Notes: a model not told the origin generated them from the letters alone. Numbered from the stretch's first letter, positions 47,980 to 56,801 are shown. The stretch: 64,000 bases of DNA from Microbispora catharanthi (GCF_006334915.2 NZ_VDMA02000027.1:1-64000), one strand, 5' to 3'. A program made the numbers and translations.

Positions 47980-49380
47980 TCACATGTTGATCATGTGTCC
48001 GGCCAGACCGTGGATCGCCTCCTTCACCGCCTCGCCCAGGGTCGGGTGGGCGTGGACGTTGCGCGCCACCTCGTGCACGGTGAGGTCCCACTGCTGGGCC
48101 AGGGTCAGCTCGGGCAGCAGCTCGGTCACTTCGGGCCCGATGAGGTGGGCGCCGAGGATCTCGCCGTACTTCGCGTCGCTGAGCACCTTGACGAACCCGT
48201 TGGGGTCGCCCAGGCCGTGGGCCTTGCCGTTGGCGGTGAACGGGAACTTGACCACCTTCACGTCGAAGCCCTGCTCGCGCGCCTGGGCCTCGGTGTAGCC
48301 GAAGCTCGCGATCTGCGGCTGGCAGTAGGTCGCCCGGGGGATCATCACGTAGTCGAGCTCCATCGTCTCCGCGCCCGCGATGGTCTCGGCGGCGATGACG
48401 CCCATCGACTCGGCGGCGTGCGCCAGCATGAGCTTCGCGGTGACGTCCCCGATGGCGAAGATGTGCGGCACGTTCGTGCGGCAGCGGCCGTCGACGGCGA
48501 TCGCGCCCCGCTCGGTCAGCCGTACGCCGGTGTGCTCCAGGCCGTATCCCTCGACGCGCGGCTGGAAGCCGATGGCCTGCAGCACCTTGTCGGCCTCCAG
48601 CACGGAGGTCTCGCCGTTCCTGGAGACCGTGACCCGCACCTTGTCGCCGCTGTCGTCGATCGACTCGACCCGGGTGGAGGTCAGCACCTCGATGCCGAGC
48701 CGGCGGTAGCGCCGCGCCAGCTCCGCCGAGACCTCCTGGTCCTCCAGCGGGACCATCCGGTCGAGGAACTCGACGATCGTGACCTTCACGCCGTAGTTGT
48801 GCAGGACGTACGCGAACTCGACGCCGATCGCCCCGGCGCCCGCGATGATCACGCTCTCCGGCAGCGCCTCGCTGAGGATCTGCTCCTCGTACGTCACCAC
48901 GCGCTCGGACAGGGACGTCCCCGGCAGCAGGCGGGTCGTCGCCCCGGCCGCGATGATGCAGTGGTCGAACGTCACCGTGCGCACCGAGCCGTCCGCGCCG
49001 CGCACCTCCATGGAGTCCGGGCCGGTGAAGGTGCCGCGGCCGTCATACTCGGTGATGCCGTTCTTCTTCATCAGGTAGTGGACACCCTTGACGCGCCCGT
49101 CCGCCACCTGGCGGCTGCGGCGGAAGGCCGCACCGTAGTCGAGCGTGATCGGGCCGTCCGCCTGGATGCCGAACGTCTTGGTCTCGTTCGTCAGGATGTG
49201 GGCGAGTTCGGCGTTGCGCAGCAGCGCCTTGGAGGGGATGCAGCCGACGTTGAGGCACACACCGCCCCAGTAGCGCTCCTCGACGACCGCTGTGCTGAGC
49301 CCGAGCTGGGCCGAACGGACCGCGGCGGTGTAGCCGCCGGGCCCGGCGCCGAGGACGACGACATCGTAATGATCGGTCAT
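47980..49380 (-). CDS. lpdA: Dihydrolipoyl dehydrogenase
   Basis: A 466-residue flavoprotein, the E3 component of 2-oxoacid dehydrogenase complexes. The FAD motif is [19 protein letters not shown], the redox-active pair is in [16 protein letters not shown], the NAD motif is [21 protein letters not shown], the second FAD block is IFAIGDVT, and the C-terminal catalytic His-Glu pair is in [20 protein letters not shown]. All catalytic residues and a normal length are present. ATG 49380 is directly before the conserved [11 protein letters not shown] opening. No E1/E2 genes are adjacent, which is common for the shared lpdA copy in actinomycetes. Confidence 0.95.
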   Translation of the reverse strand: MTDHYDVVVLGAGPGGYTAAVRSAQLGLSTAVVEERYWGGVCLNVGCIPSKALLRNAELAHILTNETKTFGIQADGPITLDYGAAFRRSRQVADGRVKGVHYLMKKNGITEYDGRGTFTGPDSMEVRGADGSVRTVTFDHCIIAAGATTRLLPGTSLSERVVTYEEQILSEALPESVIIAGAGAIGVEFAYVLHNYGVKVTIVEFLDRMVPLEDQEVSAELARRYRRLGIEVLTSTRVESIDDSGDKVRVTVSRNGETSVLEADKVLQAIGFQPRVEGYGLEHTGVRLTERGAIAVDGRCRTNVPHIFAIGDVTAKLMLAHAAESMGVIAAETIAGAETMELDYVMIPRATYCQPQIASFGYTEAQAREQGFDVKVVKFPFTANGKAHGLGDPNGFVKVLSDAKYGEILGAHLIGPEVTELLPELTLAQQWDLTVHEVARNVHAHPTLGEAVKEAIHGLAGHMINM

Positions 49381-49554
49381 GGACCGGACCCTACGCCGCC
49401 GTGCGCATCCGTCCGGGGAGGGGGTGCCCACCAGGCGCCGACGTCGTGGGACCGGCTCGGGGCCGCTGCGCGGCCTCGCGTGGTGAGACGGAGGATGGAC
49501 CGGACGGCGGCGGGTAGGGGCTCCCTACGTCGTCAGAGGGAGGAGTGACGGACC

Positions 49555-49953
49555 ATGACCGAGTTCGAGCGGTCCCGCAGGATGCCCGCGCCGGCCGACC
49601 AGGTGTTCCGCCAGGCGTGCGACGTCGGCAAACTCGATCTCTGGATGCCCCGTGAGCTGCACGTACACGCGGAGGAGCCGCCCGCGGTCACCGTCCACGA
49701 GGACGAGACGGGACAGGACGAACGCGCGCTGCTGCGGGCCGAGCAGGACCAACTGCGGATGGAGTGGGGCACGCGCGATGTGGACCGGTACGCCGGATGG
49801 CTGCAGGTCGCCGGCATCGACGACGACAGCAGCGACGTGACGGTCCACCTGTCCTTCTTCGACGAGCGGCACGCGCCCCCGGCCGAGGCGGTGGAGCGGG
49901 CGCTGGACGACAGCCTCGAACGGCTGGCCGAGCAGGTGCGTCAGGCGGCCTGA
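49555..49953 (+). CDS. Small SRPBCC-like protein
   Basis: A 132-residue protein: TEFERSRRMPAPADQVFRQACD, then beta-rich sequence (LRMEWGTRDVDRYAGWLQVAG, SDVTVHLSFFDERH) and a C-terminal helix of Glu/Arg/Ala. The pattern (N-terminal strand, helix around a Trp, antiparallel strands, long helix) fits the START/SRPBCC fold. ATG 49555 has GGAGG about 12 bases upstream. It is divergent from lpdA, about 175 bp apart. Small single-domain SRPBCC proteins bind hydrophobic ligands; nothing here tells which. Confidence 0.72.
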   Translation: MTEFERSRRMPAPADQVFRQACDVGKLDLWMPRELHVHAEEPPAVTVHEDETGQDERALLRAEQDQLRMEWGTRDVDRYAGWLQVAGIDDDSSDVTVHLSFFDERHAPPAEAVERALDDSLERLAEQVRQAA

Positions 49954-49966
49954 CCGTCTGCCCGGC

Positions 49967-50188
49967 CTACTCGGCCTGCCCGTCGGGGTCCAAGCGGTCC
50001 GCGTCCCCCGGGTGGTCCCGGTCGGCGGACGGGGTGAGCGGCAGGGGCGGGGCGAACGCGGAGGCCCGGGCGCCGGCCAGGCCGAGAACCTGGCGTATCC
50101 ACGCCTCCAGGCCCGTCGGGTCCGGCGGGGTCAGAGGCTCCTGCCCGCCGTGTTCTCCGCGTCCCCGCCCGGGAGTCGCCGCGGTCAC
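49967..50188 (-). CDS. Small acidic-tailed protein coupled to the LLM oxidoreductase
   Basis: A 73-residue frame starting with GTG 50188, four bases after the TGA of the upstream LLM gene. It reads VTAATPGRGRGEHGGQEPLT, then GLEAWIRQVLGLAGARASAF and a proline/Asp-rich tail. The short helix and coupled position make a real small gene plausible. There is no strong ribosome binding site, so it would depend on translational coupling. I recognise no family. It may also be non-coding. Confidence 0.35.
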   Translation of the reverse strand: MTAATPGRGRGEHGGQEPLTPPDPTGLEAWIRQVLGLAGARASAFAPPLPLTPSADRDHPGDADRLDPDGQAE

Positions 50189-50192
50189 GCCG

Positions 50193-51116
50193 TCACCCCA
50201 GGAGGGCGGGGGCCAGCAGCCGAAGGTGCTCGATCTGCGTGCCGACCGAGTCGGCCAGTGGTTGAACGCACACGTGGTCGGCCCCCGCGTCGTGGTGGGC
50301 GCGTACCCGCTCGGCGATCGTCTCCGGCTCGCCCCAGACCACGATCGCGTCGATGAGCCGGTCACTGCCCCCGCCCGCGAGGTCGTCGTCGGAGAAGCCC
50401 AGTTCGCGCAGGTTGTTGGTGTAGTTGGGCAGGGAGAGGTACATCGCGGCGTACTCGCGGGCGATCTCCCGTGCGCGGTCCGCGTCCGCCTCGACCACCA
50501 CGGCCTGCTCCGGGGCGAGGACCGGGTCCGGTCCGAGGATCTCGCGGGCCTTGGCGGTGTGCTCGGGTGGCACGAAGTAGGTGTGGGCGCCCTGGGTGCG
50601 CCGCGCCGCGAGTTCGAGCATCCGGCGCCGGAGCGCCGCGAGCATCCGGGGCGGCGTCTCCGCCTGCGGCAGCTCGATCGACGCCCGGTCCATCCCGTCG
50701 AGATAGTCCCGCATGTACTCGAGCGGCGCGGAGTAGTCGTGGCCGCGAGGGGCGACCAGCGGCTTGTGACTGACGCCGAGGCCGAGCACGAACCGCTGGT
50801 CCCACGCCTCCGCGAGGGTCGCGGCGCCGTTGGCGGCGGCGACGGGGTCGCGGCCGTAGACGTTGGCGATGCCCGTGGCCACGTGCAGCCGTCCGGTGGC
50901 CGACAGCAACAGCGCGGCGTGCGTGAACGCCTCTCGTCCGGCCGGGGTCTCACCGATCCACAGCGCCGGGTATCCGAGCTCCTCGATCTCCGCCGCGGCC
51001 TTCCTCGCCCGTGCCGCCGGGGTCGCCGCCAGAGAGGACAGCCACACTCCCGTACGGCCGAGGCGGCGCCTCAGCTGGGACGGTTCCACGGTGGACGGTT
51101 GCGTGCGCTCGGCCAT
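50193..51116 (-). CDS. F420-dependent LLM-class oxidoreductase (TIGR03620 type)
   Basis: A 307-residue luciferase-like monooxygenase-fold enzyme. RRRLGRTGVWLSSLA at the start, EIEELGYPALWIGETPAGREAF, TGIANVYGRDPVAAANGA, QRFVLGLGVSHKPLV and GADHVCVQPLA are the usual blocks of the F420-using TIGR03620 group. The missing FMN monooxygenase catalytic pattern and the actinomycete setting favour F420 as cofactor. ATG 51116 is used. The substrate is unknown; members reduce or oxidise diverse small molecules. A short frame follows with coupled spacing. Confidence 0.88.
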   Translation of the reverse strand: MAERTQPSTVEPSQLRRRLGRTGVWLSSLAATPAARARKAAAEIEELGYPALWIGETPAGREAFTHAALLLSATGRLHVATGIANVYGRDPVAAANGAATLAEAWDQRFVLGLGVSHKPLVAPRGHDYSAPLEYMRDYLDGMDRASIELPQAETPPRMLAALRRRMLELAARRTQGAHTYFVPPEHTAKAREILGPDPVLAPEQAVVVEADADRAREIAREYAAMYLSLPNYTNNLRELGFSDDDLAGGGSDRLIDAIVVWGEPETIAERVRAHHDAGADHVCVQPLADSVGTQIEHLRLLAPALLG

Positions 51117-51499
51117 CCGGACGCTCCTTGTCTGTCAACGCGAGATCGGGCGAAGGGGGCGGTTCGCCAGGGACGTCGCCCCCGCGGGGCCGGACGGCCG
51201 CGCCGGCGGGCGTCGCAGCCTCAGCATCGCATCGCACGCGCCGGTGACCTCGGCACCTCCCCGCGATCGGTTCACGTGTCGGGGCGCACCGCCGCGCCCG
51301 TACGGCTTACTCCGATTTCCCCGAATCCGGCGGTTCATCCGCATTGGTCGCTGATTCGCCCCAGGGGCGGCGAGAGGTCCGTGAGGCGGAACCCACGAAA
51401 CGGCAAAGGCATGTCCCGGATCCTCGCGTCCGGGCGGCGGGGCCGCCCTCGCCGCGTGTCTCCTGGGAGCCGACTCGCTCACTTCCCAGGAGGCCGAAC
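51117..51499. promoter_or_regulatory. Divergent promoter region with a hairpin covering a ribosome binding site
   Basis: 383 bases without a gene, between the LLM oxidoreductase and the lipoprotein. CTCCTGGGA (51460-51468) pairs perfectly with TCCCAGGAG (51484-51492) across a 15-base loop. The second arm contains most of the lipoprotein's AGGAGG (51488-51493), so folding would hide it. Upstream, GGAACC (51388-51393) and a GTC 19 bases later resemble a weak ECF-type promoter. No other structure was seen. Confidence 0.5.
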
Positions 51500-52072
51500 A
51501 TGAGGAAACTGCTGTATGCCGGCGCGGTCGCGATCAGCCTGCTGGCCGCCGGATGCGGCGGTGCCGGCGACGAGGGCGCCAGCCGCGTCGCCAACGACCA
51601 GCTCAACGAGTCGCAGACGCCCGAGCCCTCCGAGTACCCCTCGGGGACGACGCCGTCCGCCACCGGATACTCGGCGTCGCCGACATCGCCCGTCCAGGCG
51701 TCCCCCACGGGGCCCGCGCGCATCGACGCGGCGCCCACCTCGCTCGGCAGCGTGCTGGTCGGCGTGGACGGCCGCACGGTGTACCTGTTCACCAAGGACA
51801 AGGGCGGCGCGTCCGCCTGCACCCAGGCGTGCGCCGCCGCGTGGCCGCCCGTGCTCACCGCCGGTGCGCCCCAGGCCGGTACGGGCGTGCACGCGAACCT
51901 GCTCGGGACGCTCCACCGGGAGGACGGCACCACGCAGGTGACCTACAACAAGCACCCGCTCTACTACTACGCGAAGGACCAGAAGGCCGGCGACGTGCTC
52001 GGCCAGGGCCTGAAGGACTTCGGCGGCGAGTGGTACGCCGTCACCCCGGAGGGCAAGAAGGCCAAGCGTTAG
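51500..52072 (+). CDS. Lipoprotein with COG4315-type secreted repeats
   Basis: A 190-residue lipoprotein. The signal peptide ends with the lipobox SLLAAGC, followed by a Ser/Thr/Pro-rich linker and the Lipoprotein_15 repeat region: LGSVLVGVDGRTVYLFTKDK, ACTQACAAAWPPVLT and QVTYNKHPLYYYAKDQKAGD, with two conserved cysteines. Such proteins are anchored on the outside of the membrane, and related ones have been suggested to bind haem or copper or to respond to oxidative conditions. ATG 51500 has AGGAGG six bases upstream, but this sequence is paired in the hairpin 51460-51492, suggesting translational control. It stands alone. Confidence 0.88.
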   Translation: MRKLLYAGAVAISLLAAGCGGAGDEGASRVANDQLNESQTPEPSEYPSGTTPSATGYSASPTSPVQASPTGPARIDAAPTSLGSVLVGVDGRTVYLFTKDKGGASACTQACAAAWPPVLTAGAPQAGTGVHANLLGTLHREDGTTQVTYNKHPLYYYAKDQKAGDVLGQGLKDFGGEWYAVTPEGKKAKR

Positions 52073-52090
52073 TCCCGGAGCGCGGGGCCA

Positions 52091-52200
52091 TGCTGTGCGA
52101 CAGCCGGGCGAGCAGGGCCGACAACTGCCCGCGCTCGTCCGGCGACAGCGGCGCCAGGGGCGACTCCAGCTCCCCGAACGTGGTCCTCGACGCTGCGCTC
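52091..52200 (-). pseudogene. C-terminal remnant of a MarR-family regulator
   Basis: On the minus strand about 35 residues read RTTFGELESPLAPLSPDERG then QLSALLARLSHSM, the form of the last helices of MarR proteins (the adjacent-type pattern PLTPAERxxLxxLL). No wHTH part is present upstream, and no stop codon of its own follows before it runs into the lipoprotein gene. I read it as a decayed gene end. Confidence 0.5.
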
Positions 52201-52258
52201 GAGCAGAGTCGGTGGCCGCGGCGGGGGAGAGCAGGCCCCGTTGCCCCGTCCGTTCCCG

Positions 52259-52287
52259 ATCCGCCTTCCCCCCGCAGGAGGGCGGAT
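52259..52287 (+). terminator. Terminator-like hairpin upstream of the GAF operon
   Basis: ATCCGCCTTCC (52259-52269) pairs with GGAGGGCGGAT (52277-52287), 11 bp with one U-G pair and a 7-base loop, followed by TTTCTCG. It lies 190 bp beyond the lipoprotein stop. Confidence 0.6.
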
Positions 52288-52429
52288 TTCTCGTGTCCTC
52301 TCCAGTTCTGCCGGCCAACCCTTTCGGCAACCCTGGGGATCACCTGGCTACCACTGCTCGGAGCCCACTAGGCTTAGGGCACTCCGCCCTGTGTCCGCGG
52401 CCGCTTGATCATCTGAAAGTGGGCTCGCG

Positions 52430-52903
52430 ATGGCCTCGGACGCGTCGTCTCTTCTCGAGAACATCCTCACCGGCATGGCCGACCTCTTCGGGGTCGACGG
52501 CGCCGCGTTGATGCTGCTCGACGGCCAGGACCGCCTCCGCGCGATCGGGGCGACCGACGACGACGGCGTACTGCTGGAGTCCGCCCAGGAGTCCGTGGGC
52601 GACGGTCCCGCCATCGAGAGCGCCGCCAGTGGCGGCCTCGTCGCGATCCCCGATCTGCACGCCGCGAGGCCCATGGGGTTCCCGCACGTGGCCGTCCACG
52701 CCCCGCCGGTCCGGGCCGTCCTCTCCGTACCGCTCATCGAGGATCGCGAACTCATCGGCGTCCTGGACTTCTACGCCCGCGACGGGCGCGCCTGGGACCG
52801 CACGGAGGCGGAGGCCGGATCACGTCTCGGCGAGCTGATGGTCATCGTTCTTCAGGTCCTGGCAGAGATCAGGACTGATCGAGCCCCCTCCGGGCAGTTG
52901 TGA
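52430..52903 (+). CDS. GAF-domain protein
   Basis: A 157-residue single GAF domain: DASSLLENILTGMADLFGVD, GAALMLLDGQDRLRAIGATD, VRAVLSVPLIEDRELIGVLD, then a closing helix. GAF domains bind small ligands or serve as dimer sensors. This is the first of three consecutive plus-strand genes (GAF, GAF-ANTAR, STAS) that look like a signalling group. The spacing to the next gene is 66 bp. It lacks any output domain, so it probably works with its neighbours. ATG 52430 has only a weak upstream signal. Confidence 0.82.
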   Translation: MASDASSLLENILTGMADLFGVDGAALMLLDGQDRLRAIGATDDDGVLLESAQESVGDGPAIESAASGGLVAIPDLHAARPMGFPHVAVHAPPVRAVLSVPLIEDRELIGVLDFYARDGRAWDRTEAEAGSRLGELMVIVLQVLAEIRTDRAPSGQL

Positions 52904-52969
52904 TGGCCGAATCGGCGCCTCTCCCCCAGGCCACAGCGGTGCGAGGTGAGGTTCACGAGAGGATACGGA

Positions 52970-53698
52970 ATGACCCATATCGATCCTGAGGCTCTTGTCG
53001 CCAGCCTGCGACGTCTGCAGAAGGACAGGGCGGCGACCGGGATCGTGCACCACCTTGAGCGCATCGTCCAAGTGGTCGACCGGCTTTTCGGATACTCCGG
53101 CGCCGGCCTGATGTTCGCCGAGGAGGACCGCACACTTCGCTATCTTTTCGCCACCGACGAGCGTGGCCGCAGCCTCGAGCGCGCTCAGGCGGTGACGGGC
53201 CAGGGCCCGTGTGTGGCGGCGTACGTGGGCGACACCGCGGTGACGACGGTCGACGTGCGGGACGACCGGCGGTGGCCGGCCCTGCGTGAACTGCTGCACC
53301 CCGAGGTGCGCGGGGTGGCGGGAGTGCCGATCCGGCTCGGCGGCGTGCCCGTGGGCACCCTCAACGTCTACCAGGACGCGCCGCACGAGTGGCAGGAGAG
53401 CGACACCCAGGCCCTCCACGCGTACGCCCACGTGATCGAGCAGGTCCTCGTGGCGTCGATGGAGGCGGACGAGAAGGCGGAGCTCGCCGACCAGCTCCAG
53501 TACGCCCTGGACTACCGGGTCGTGATCGAGCGGGCCATCGGCTATCTCATGGGCAAGCACGATCTGACGGCCTCGCAGGCATTCACCGGGCTGCGCAAGC
53601 AGGCCAGGGACAGTAGACGGAAGGTGTCCGAGCTCGCGGCGGAGCTGCTGGGCGAGCAGGGCCAGAGGAATGTTGCGAATCCAGACCACGTCGTCTGA
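52970..53698 (+). CDS. GAF-ANTAR RNA-binding regulator
   Basis: 242 residues. A GAF domain (about 20-165, GAGLMFAEEDRTLRYLFATD, GVPIRLGGVPVGTLNVYQD) is followed by a C-terminal ANTAR domain (about 175-235, DYRVVIERAIGYLMGKHDL, AFTGLRKQARDSRRKVSELA) that binds paired RNA hairpins and acts as an antiterminator. ATG 52970 has AGAGGA 6-7 bases upstream. An in-frame GTG at 52946 is weaker. It overlaps the STAS gene by 29 bases. Such proteins sense small molecules or redox state and control elongation. The target RNA is not visible here. Confidence 0.88.
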   Translation: MTHIDPEALVASLRRLQKDRAATGIVHHLERIVQVVDRLFGYSGAGLMFAEEDRTLRYLFATDERGRSLERAQAVTGQGPCVAAYVGDTAVTTVDVRDDRRWPALRELLHPEVRGVAGVPIRLGGVPVGTLNVYQDAPHEWQESDTQALHAYAHVIEQVLVASMEADEKAELADQLQYALDYRVVIERAIGYLMGKHDLTASQAFTGLRKQARDSRRKVSELAAELLGEQGQRNVANPDHVV

Positions 53699-54035
53699 GG
53701 CCGGCATCCGGATGGCCGTGAACGGCGACCTCGACGTGTCGGGGGTGCCGGAGTTCCACGCCTGCCTGCGGCAGGTGCTGGGGACCTACCGGCCCGGGCA
53801 CGTCGAGGTCGACCTGGCCGGGGTCGGCTTCCTCGACTGCGCGGGCGCGCGGAGCCTCCTGTGGGCCGACGCGCGCGTGCGGGAGTGGGGCGGCGGCGTG
53901 ACCTTCGTCCGCCCCGCCCCGCCGGTGCTGCGGCTGCTGCGGCTGCTGGGCTTCGACTCCGCGCTGTCCATCCGTACGGCGTCGCACGTGCCGCTGCCTC
54001 AGCCCACGGCCGAGGCCCGTCCCCGGCCCAACTGA
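53670..54035 (+). CDS. STAS-domain anti-sigma factor antagonist
   Basis: A 121-residue protein. MAVNGDLDVSGVPEFHACLR and VEVDLAGVGFLDCAGARSLL give the STAS fold of SpoIIAA/RsbV-type antagonists. The phosphorylatable position in the DxxGxxxL loop is Cys-Ala-Gly-Ala (DCAGA) in place of the usual Asp-Ser, so control by a serine kinase is doubtful. ATG 53670 lies inside the end of the GAF-ANTAR gene (29-bp overlap), so the two are co-translated. It may act as a partner of unlinked RsbW-type kinases or as a sensor module. Confidence 0.85.
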   Translation: MLRIQTTSSEAGIRMAVNGDLDVSGVPEFHACLRQVLGTYRPGHVEVDLAGVGFLDCAGARSLLWADARVREWGGGVTFVRPAPPVLRLLRLLGFDSALSIRTASHVPLPQPTAEARPRPN

Positions 54036-54101
54036 CCGGACGTACGGCCGGTGGGGCCGGCGGACGGAGGTGGGCCGTGACCGGGCGATAGTCTTGCCGT
54101 G

Positions 54102-55154
54102 ATGTATCGACTCGTGTTCACGCAGGTCCTGAGCCGCCTCGACGCGGAGGCCGTCCACCACCTCACGATCAGGCTGCTCCGCCTGCTCGGGATGTTCCCG
54201 CCCCTCGTGCGGCTGTTGCATCGGCTGCTCGCGCCGAGGGCGGAGTCGCTGCGCGTCCAGGCGTTCGGCGTCCACTTCGCCTCGCCGTTCGGGCTCGCCG
54301 CCGGGTTCGACAAGGACGCCGGATGCGCCGAGCCGCTGTCGGCGCTCGGATTCGGGCACGTCGAGGTCGGCACGATCACCGCGCACGCCCAGCCCGGCAA
54401 TCCCCGGCCGCGGCTTTTCCGCCTGCCCGAGAGCCGGGCGATCATCAACCGGATGGGCTTCAACAACGCCGGGGCGGCGGCCGCCGCCAAGCGGCTGCGC
54501 AGGGTGCGCCACATTCCGGCCGTGGTCGGCGTCAACATCGGCAAGACCAAGGTCGTGCCCGAGTCCGGTGCCGTGCGCGACTACGTGGACAGCGCGCGCA
54601 GGCTCGCGCCGCTCGCCGACTACCTCGTGGTCAACGTGAGCTCGCCCAACACCCCGGGCCTGCGCGACCTGCAGGCCGTGGACCGCCTGCGGCCGCTGCT
54701 GTCGGCGGTGAAGGAGGCGGCGGGGCGCACCCCGCTGCTCGTGAAGATCGCGCCGGACCTGGCGGACGAGGACGTGGACGCCGTGGCCGAGCTCGCCGCC
54801 GAGCTCGGGCTGGCGGGCGTCATCGCGACCAACACCACGATCAGCCGCGAGGGCGTCGCGAGCACCGAGGCGGGAGGCCTGTCGGGACAGCCGCTCAAGG
54901 CCCGCTCGCTGGAGGTGCTGCGCCGCCTGCGCCAGAAGGCCGGCGACCGGCTCACGCTCGTCTCCGTCGGCGGCGTGGAGGACGTCGACGACGTCTGGGA
55001 GCGGCTGCTGGCCGGTGCCACCCTCGTGCAGGGCTACACCGGCCTGATCTACGAGGGCCCCCTGTGGCCGTCGCGGATCAACCGGCAGCTCGCCCGCCGG
55101 CTGCGACGGCACGGCTACGGTTCGGTCCGCGAGATCGTCGGCCGCACCGCATGA
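54102..55154 (+). CDS. pyrD: Dihydroorotate dehydrogenase (quinone), class 2
   Basis: A 350-residue membrane-associated flavoenzyme oxidising dihydroorotate to orotate in pyrimidine synthesis. The N-terminal helix pair for quinone ([20 protein letters not shown]) is present. [38 protein letters not shown] (catalytic Ser of class 2), [21 protein letters not shown] and [11 protein letters not shown] are all conserved. A TAGTCT box (54089-54094) ends 8 bases before ATG 54102, so the mRNA is probably leaderless. GTG 54099 directly before is an alternative start. It is unlinked to other pyr genes, as usual in actinomycetes. Confidence 0.95.
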   Translation: MYRLVFTQVLSRLDAEAVHHLTIRLLRLLGMFPPLVRLLHRLLAPRAESLRVQAFGVHFASPFGLAAGFDKDAGCAEPLSALGFGHVEVGTITAHAQPGNPRPRLFRLPESRAIINRMGFNNAGAAAAAKRLRRVRHIPAVVGVNIGKTKVVPESGAVRDYVDSARRLAPLADYLVVNVSSPNTPGLRDLQAVDRLRPLLSAVKEAAGRTPLLVKIAPDLADEDVDAVAELAAELGLAGVIATNTTISREGVASTEAGGLSGQPLKARSLEVLRRLRQKAGDRLTLVSVGGVEDVDDVWERLLAGATLVQGYTGLIYEGPLWPSRINRQLARRLRRHGYGSVREIVGRTA

Positions 55155-55183
55155 ATCCCCTTCTCCCGAGAATGGAGAGCCCC

Positions 55184-55381
55184 ATGGGCGTCAAGACCTA
55201 CACCGTGCAGGGCATGACCTGCGGCCACTGCGTGAGCTCGGTAAAGGAGGAGGTCGGCGAGATCCCCGGCGTCACCGGCGTCGAGGTGGATCTCGACAGC
55301 GGCCGCCTCGACGTCTCCGGCGACGTCGCCGACGACGCCGTGCGCAAGGCCGTCGAGGAGGCCGGCTACACGCTCGTGTGA
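55184..55381 (+). CDS. Heavy-metal-associated (CopZ-like) protein
   Basis: A 65-residue ferredoxin-like HMA domain. The metal site MTCGHC is at residues 15-20 and the rest (VSSVKEEVGEIPGVTGVEVD, ADDAVRKAVEEAGYTLV) is complete. It would bind Cu(I) and hand it to a P-type ATPase or regulator. ATG 55184 has GGAGAG four bases upstream. It follows pyrD by 29 bp, which may be accidental read-through. No copA or csoR is in the window. Confidence 0.9.
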   Translation: MGVKTYTVQGMTCGHCVSSVKEEVGEIPGVTGVEVDLDSGRLDVSGDVADDAVRKAVEEAGYTLV

Positions 55382-55456
55382 GCTTCGGCCGCGCCCATCG
55401 GTCGCGTCGACGCCACCCGCGCCCGCCCGCCTGCGCCGCCGGTAGGGTGATCCGCC

Positions 55457-55849
55457 ATGGGTGCCCTGGTCGACTACTTCACCGCCGATTCCGACCCGTC
55501 AGCCCGGCGTGCCCTGTCCGCCGGGCCGGGTGCGGTCGACCTGCCGTACGTCGACTGCAAGGGGTGGCTCGACGAGCTCGACACGCTGGTCGCCGAGCTC
55601 AGCGGACGCGACCTCAGCGAGTTCGGCGACGCCGAGACGGTCGTGGGGGACGACGAGGGGCCGGCCCTGGAGCGCATGGCGTCCGAGACCGTCGAGGCGC
55701 TCGCCGCCGTGGACGACGCGCGGCTGCGCGAGTACGCCGAGGAGGAACTGCTCGACGAGTTCGAGGTCGAGCAGTTCACGGCCCTGCGCGACCTGGCCCG
55801 CACGGCCATACGGCTCAACCAGGGGATGTACTGCTGGATGTGCCCCTGA
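55457..55849 (+). CDS. Small conserved hypothetical protein
   Basis: A 130-residue acidic cytosolic protein: MGALVDYFTADSDPSARRAL, CKGWLDELDTLVAELSGRDL, and a C-terminus ending YCWMCP. The helical, acidic pattern resembles DUF1877-like actinomycete proteins. A TAGGGT box (55443-55448) ends nine bases before ATG 55457 and there is no ribosome binding site, so it may be leaderless. Its 3' end overlaps the pentapeptide-repeat gene by 35 bp. The function is unknown. The closing CWMC may bind a metal, which is a guess. Confidence 0.72.
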   Translation: MGALVDYFTADSDPSARRALSAGPGAVDLPYVDCKGWLDELDTLVAELSGRDLSEFGDAETVVGDDEGPALERMASETVEALAAVDDARLREYAEEELLDEFEVEQFTALRDLARTAIRLNQGMYCWMCP

Positions 55850-56675
55850 ACGCCTCGAACAGCTCCTCGCGGAGGGCGGGCGGCAGCCTGCGGCCCATGT
55901 CCGGCGGGCTCACCACCGCGTGGTCGTCGTTGCGCTCCACGGCGTTTCCGGCGAGGAACTCCAGGCTGAAGCGGGCCTTCTCCCGGTGCTTCTCGACCGG
56001 CCAGGTCTCCACGAGCGGCAGCACCGCCCGCACCCGCGCGGTCACACGGTCGAGGAGCGCACAGCCGGGCGGGGGCCAGCGCTGCGCGTGCAGGTCGATG
56101 TGCCTGAAGGCGACGTCGTCCAGCTCGGCGGCGGTGAAGTCGTTGCCGGTGAACGCGTTGCGCTCCCTGCCCAGCGCGGCCTGCTCATCCATGGGGCGAC
56201 CCCAGAAGTTGATCTCGCGGAGCCGCCCGGAGAAGACGCAGTCGAGGAACTCGGCCTGCATCGTGAACGTCTGCTGCCTCAGCCGGGCTCGGTCGAACAC
56301 GCACCTCTCGAACCGCACGTTGCCGAACGAGGTGAGCGGCGCGAAGCGCGTACGCCGGAACACGCAGTCGCGGAAGACCGACTGCGGCCAGCTGACGCGG
56401 TCCCACGTCCCTCCGGCGGCGGTGGCGCCCATCGACAGATGCTCGAAGGTGGCGCCGGTGAAGTCGCATCCCTCGAACTCGCTGGAATGAGAGCTGAAGT
56501 CGGCGAACCGCGTTCCGGAGAAGTCGACGTTCACCAGCCGGGCCCGGTCGAAGCACACGCCCGGCACTCCGGGCGGCAGCTCGAAGCGCTGGTCGCGCAG
56601 CTCGCCACGGGCGATCCAGTCTCGCCGCCACTCTTCCGGGCTCGGCCGCAGGCTGAACCGCTCGGACGCGCTCAC
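55815..56675 (-). CDS. Pentapeptide-repeat protein
   Basis: 286 residues. From about residue 45 the five-residue repeat A(D/N)LxX/FxXCxF runs through DRARLVNVDFSGTRFADF, EFEGCDFTGATFEHL, VFRDCVFRRTRFAP and VRFERCVFDRARL, which would fold as a right-handed quadrilateral beta-helix. The C-terminal part is different (about 170-286, with AVLPLVETWPVEKHREK). Some pentapeptide proteins mimic DNA and protect gyrase, but that cannot be inferred here. The start GTG 56675 is used. It ends inside the preceding gene's 3' end (35-bp overlap). Confidence 0.88.
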   Translation of the reverse strand: MSASERFSLRPSPEEWRRDWIARGELRDQRFELPPGVPGVCFDRARLVNVDFSGTRFADFSSHSSEFEGCDFTGATFEHLSMGATAAGGTWDRVSWPQSVFRDCVFRRTRFAPLTSFGNVRFERCVFDRARLRQQTFTMQAEFLDCVFSGRLREINFWGRPMDEQAALGRERNAFTGNDFTAAELDDVAFRHIDLHAQRWPPPGCALLDRVTARVRAVLPLVETWPVEKHREKARFSLEFLAGNAVERNDDHAVVSPPDMGRRLPPALREELFEAFRGTSSSTSPG

Positions 56676-56801
56676 GCGGTCCGCCCGCCGCGGCCGTCGC
56701 CCGCGGAAAGGCGAATCACGATCATGCGCTCCGAAAGTACGAGATCATGCATGCGCGGAGTCTCGCAGCCCGCCCCGACAAAGCTAAGCGAGCGACCCCC
56801 C

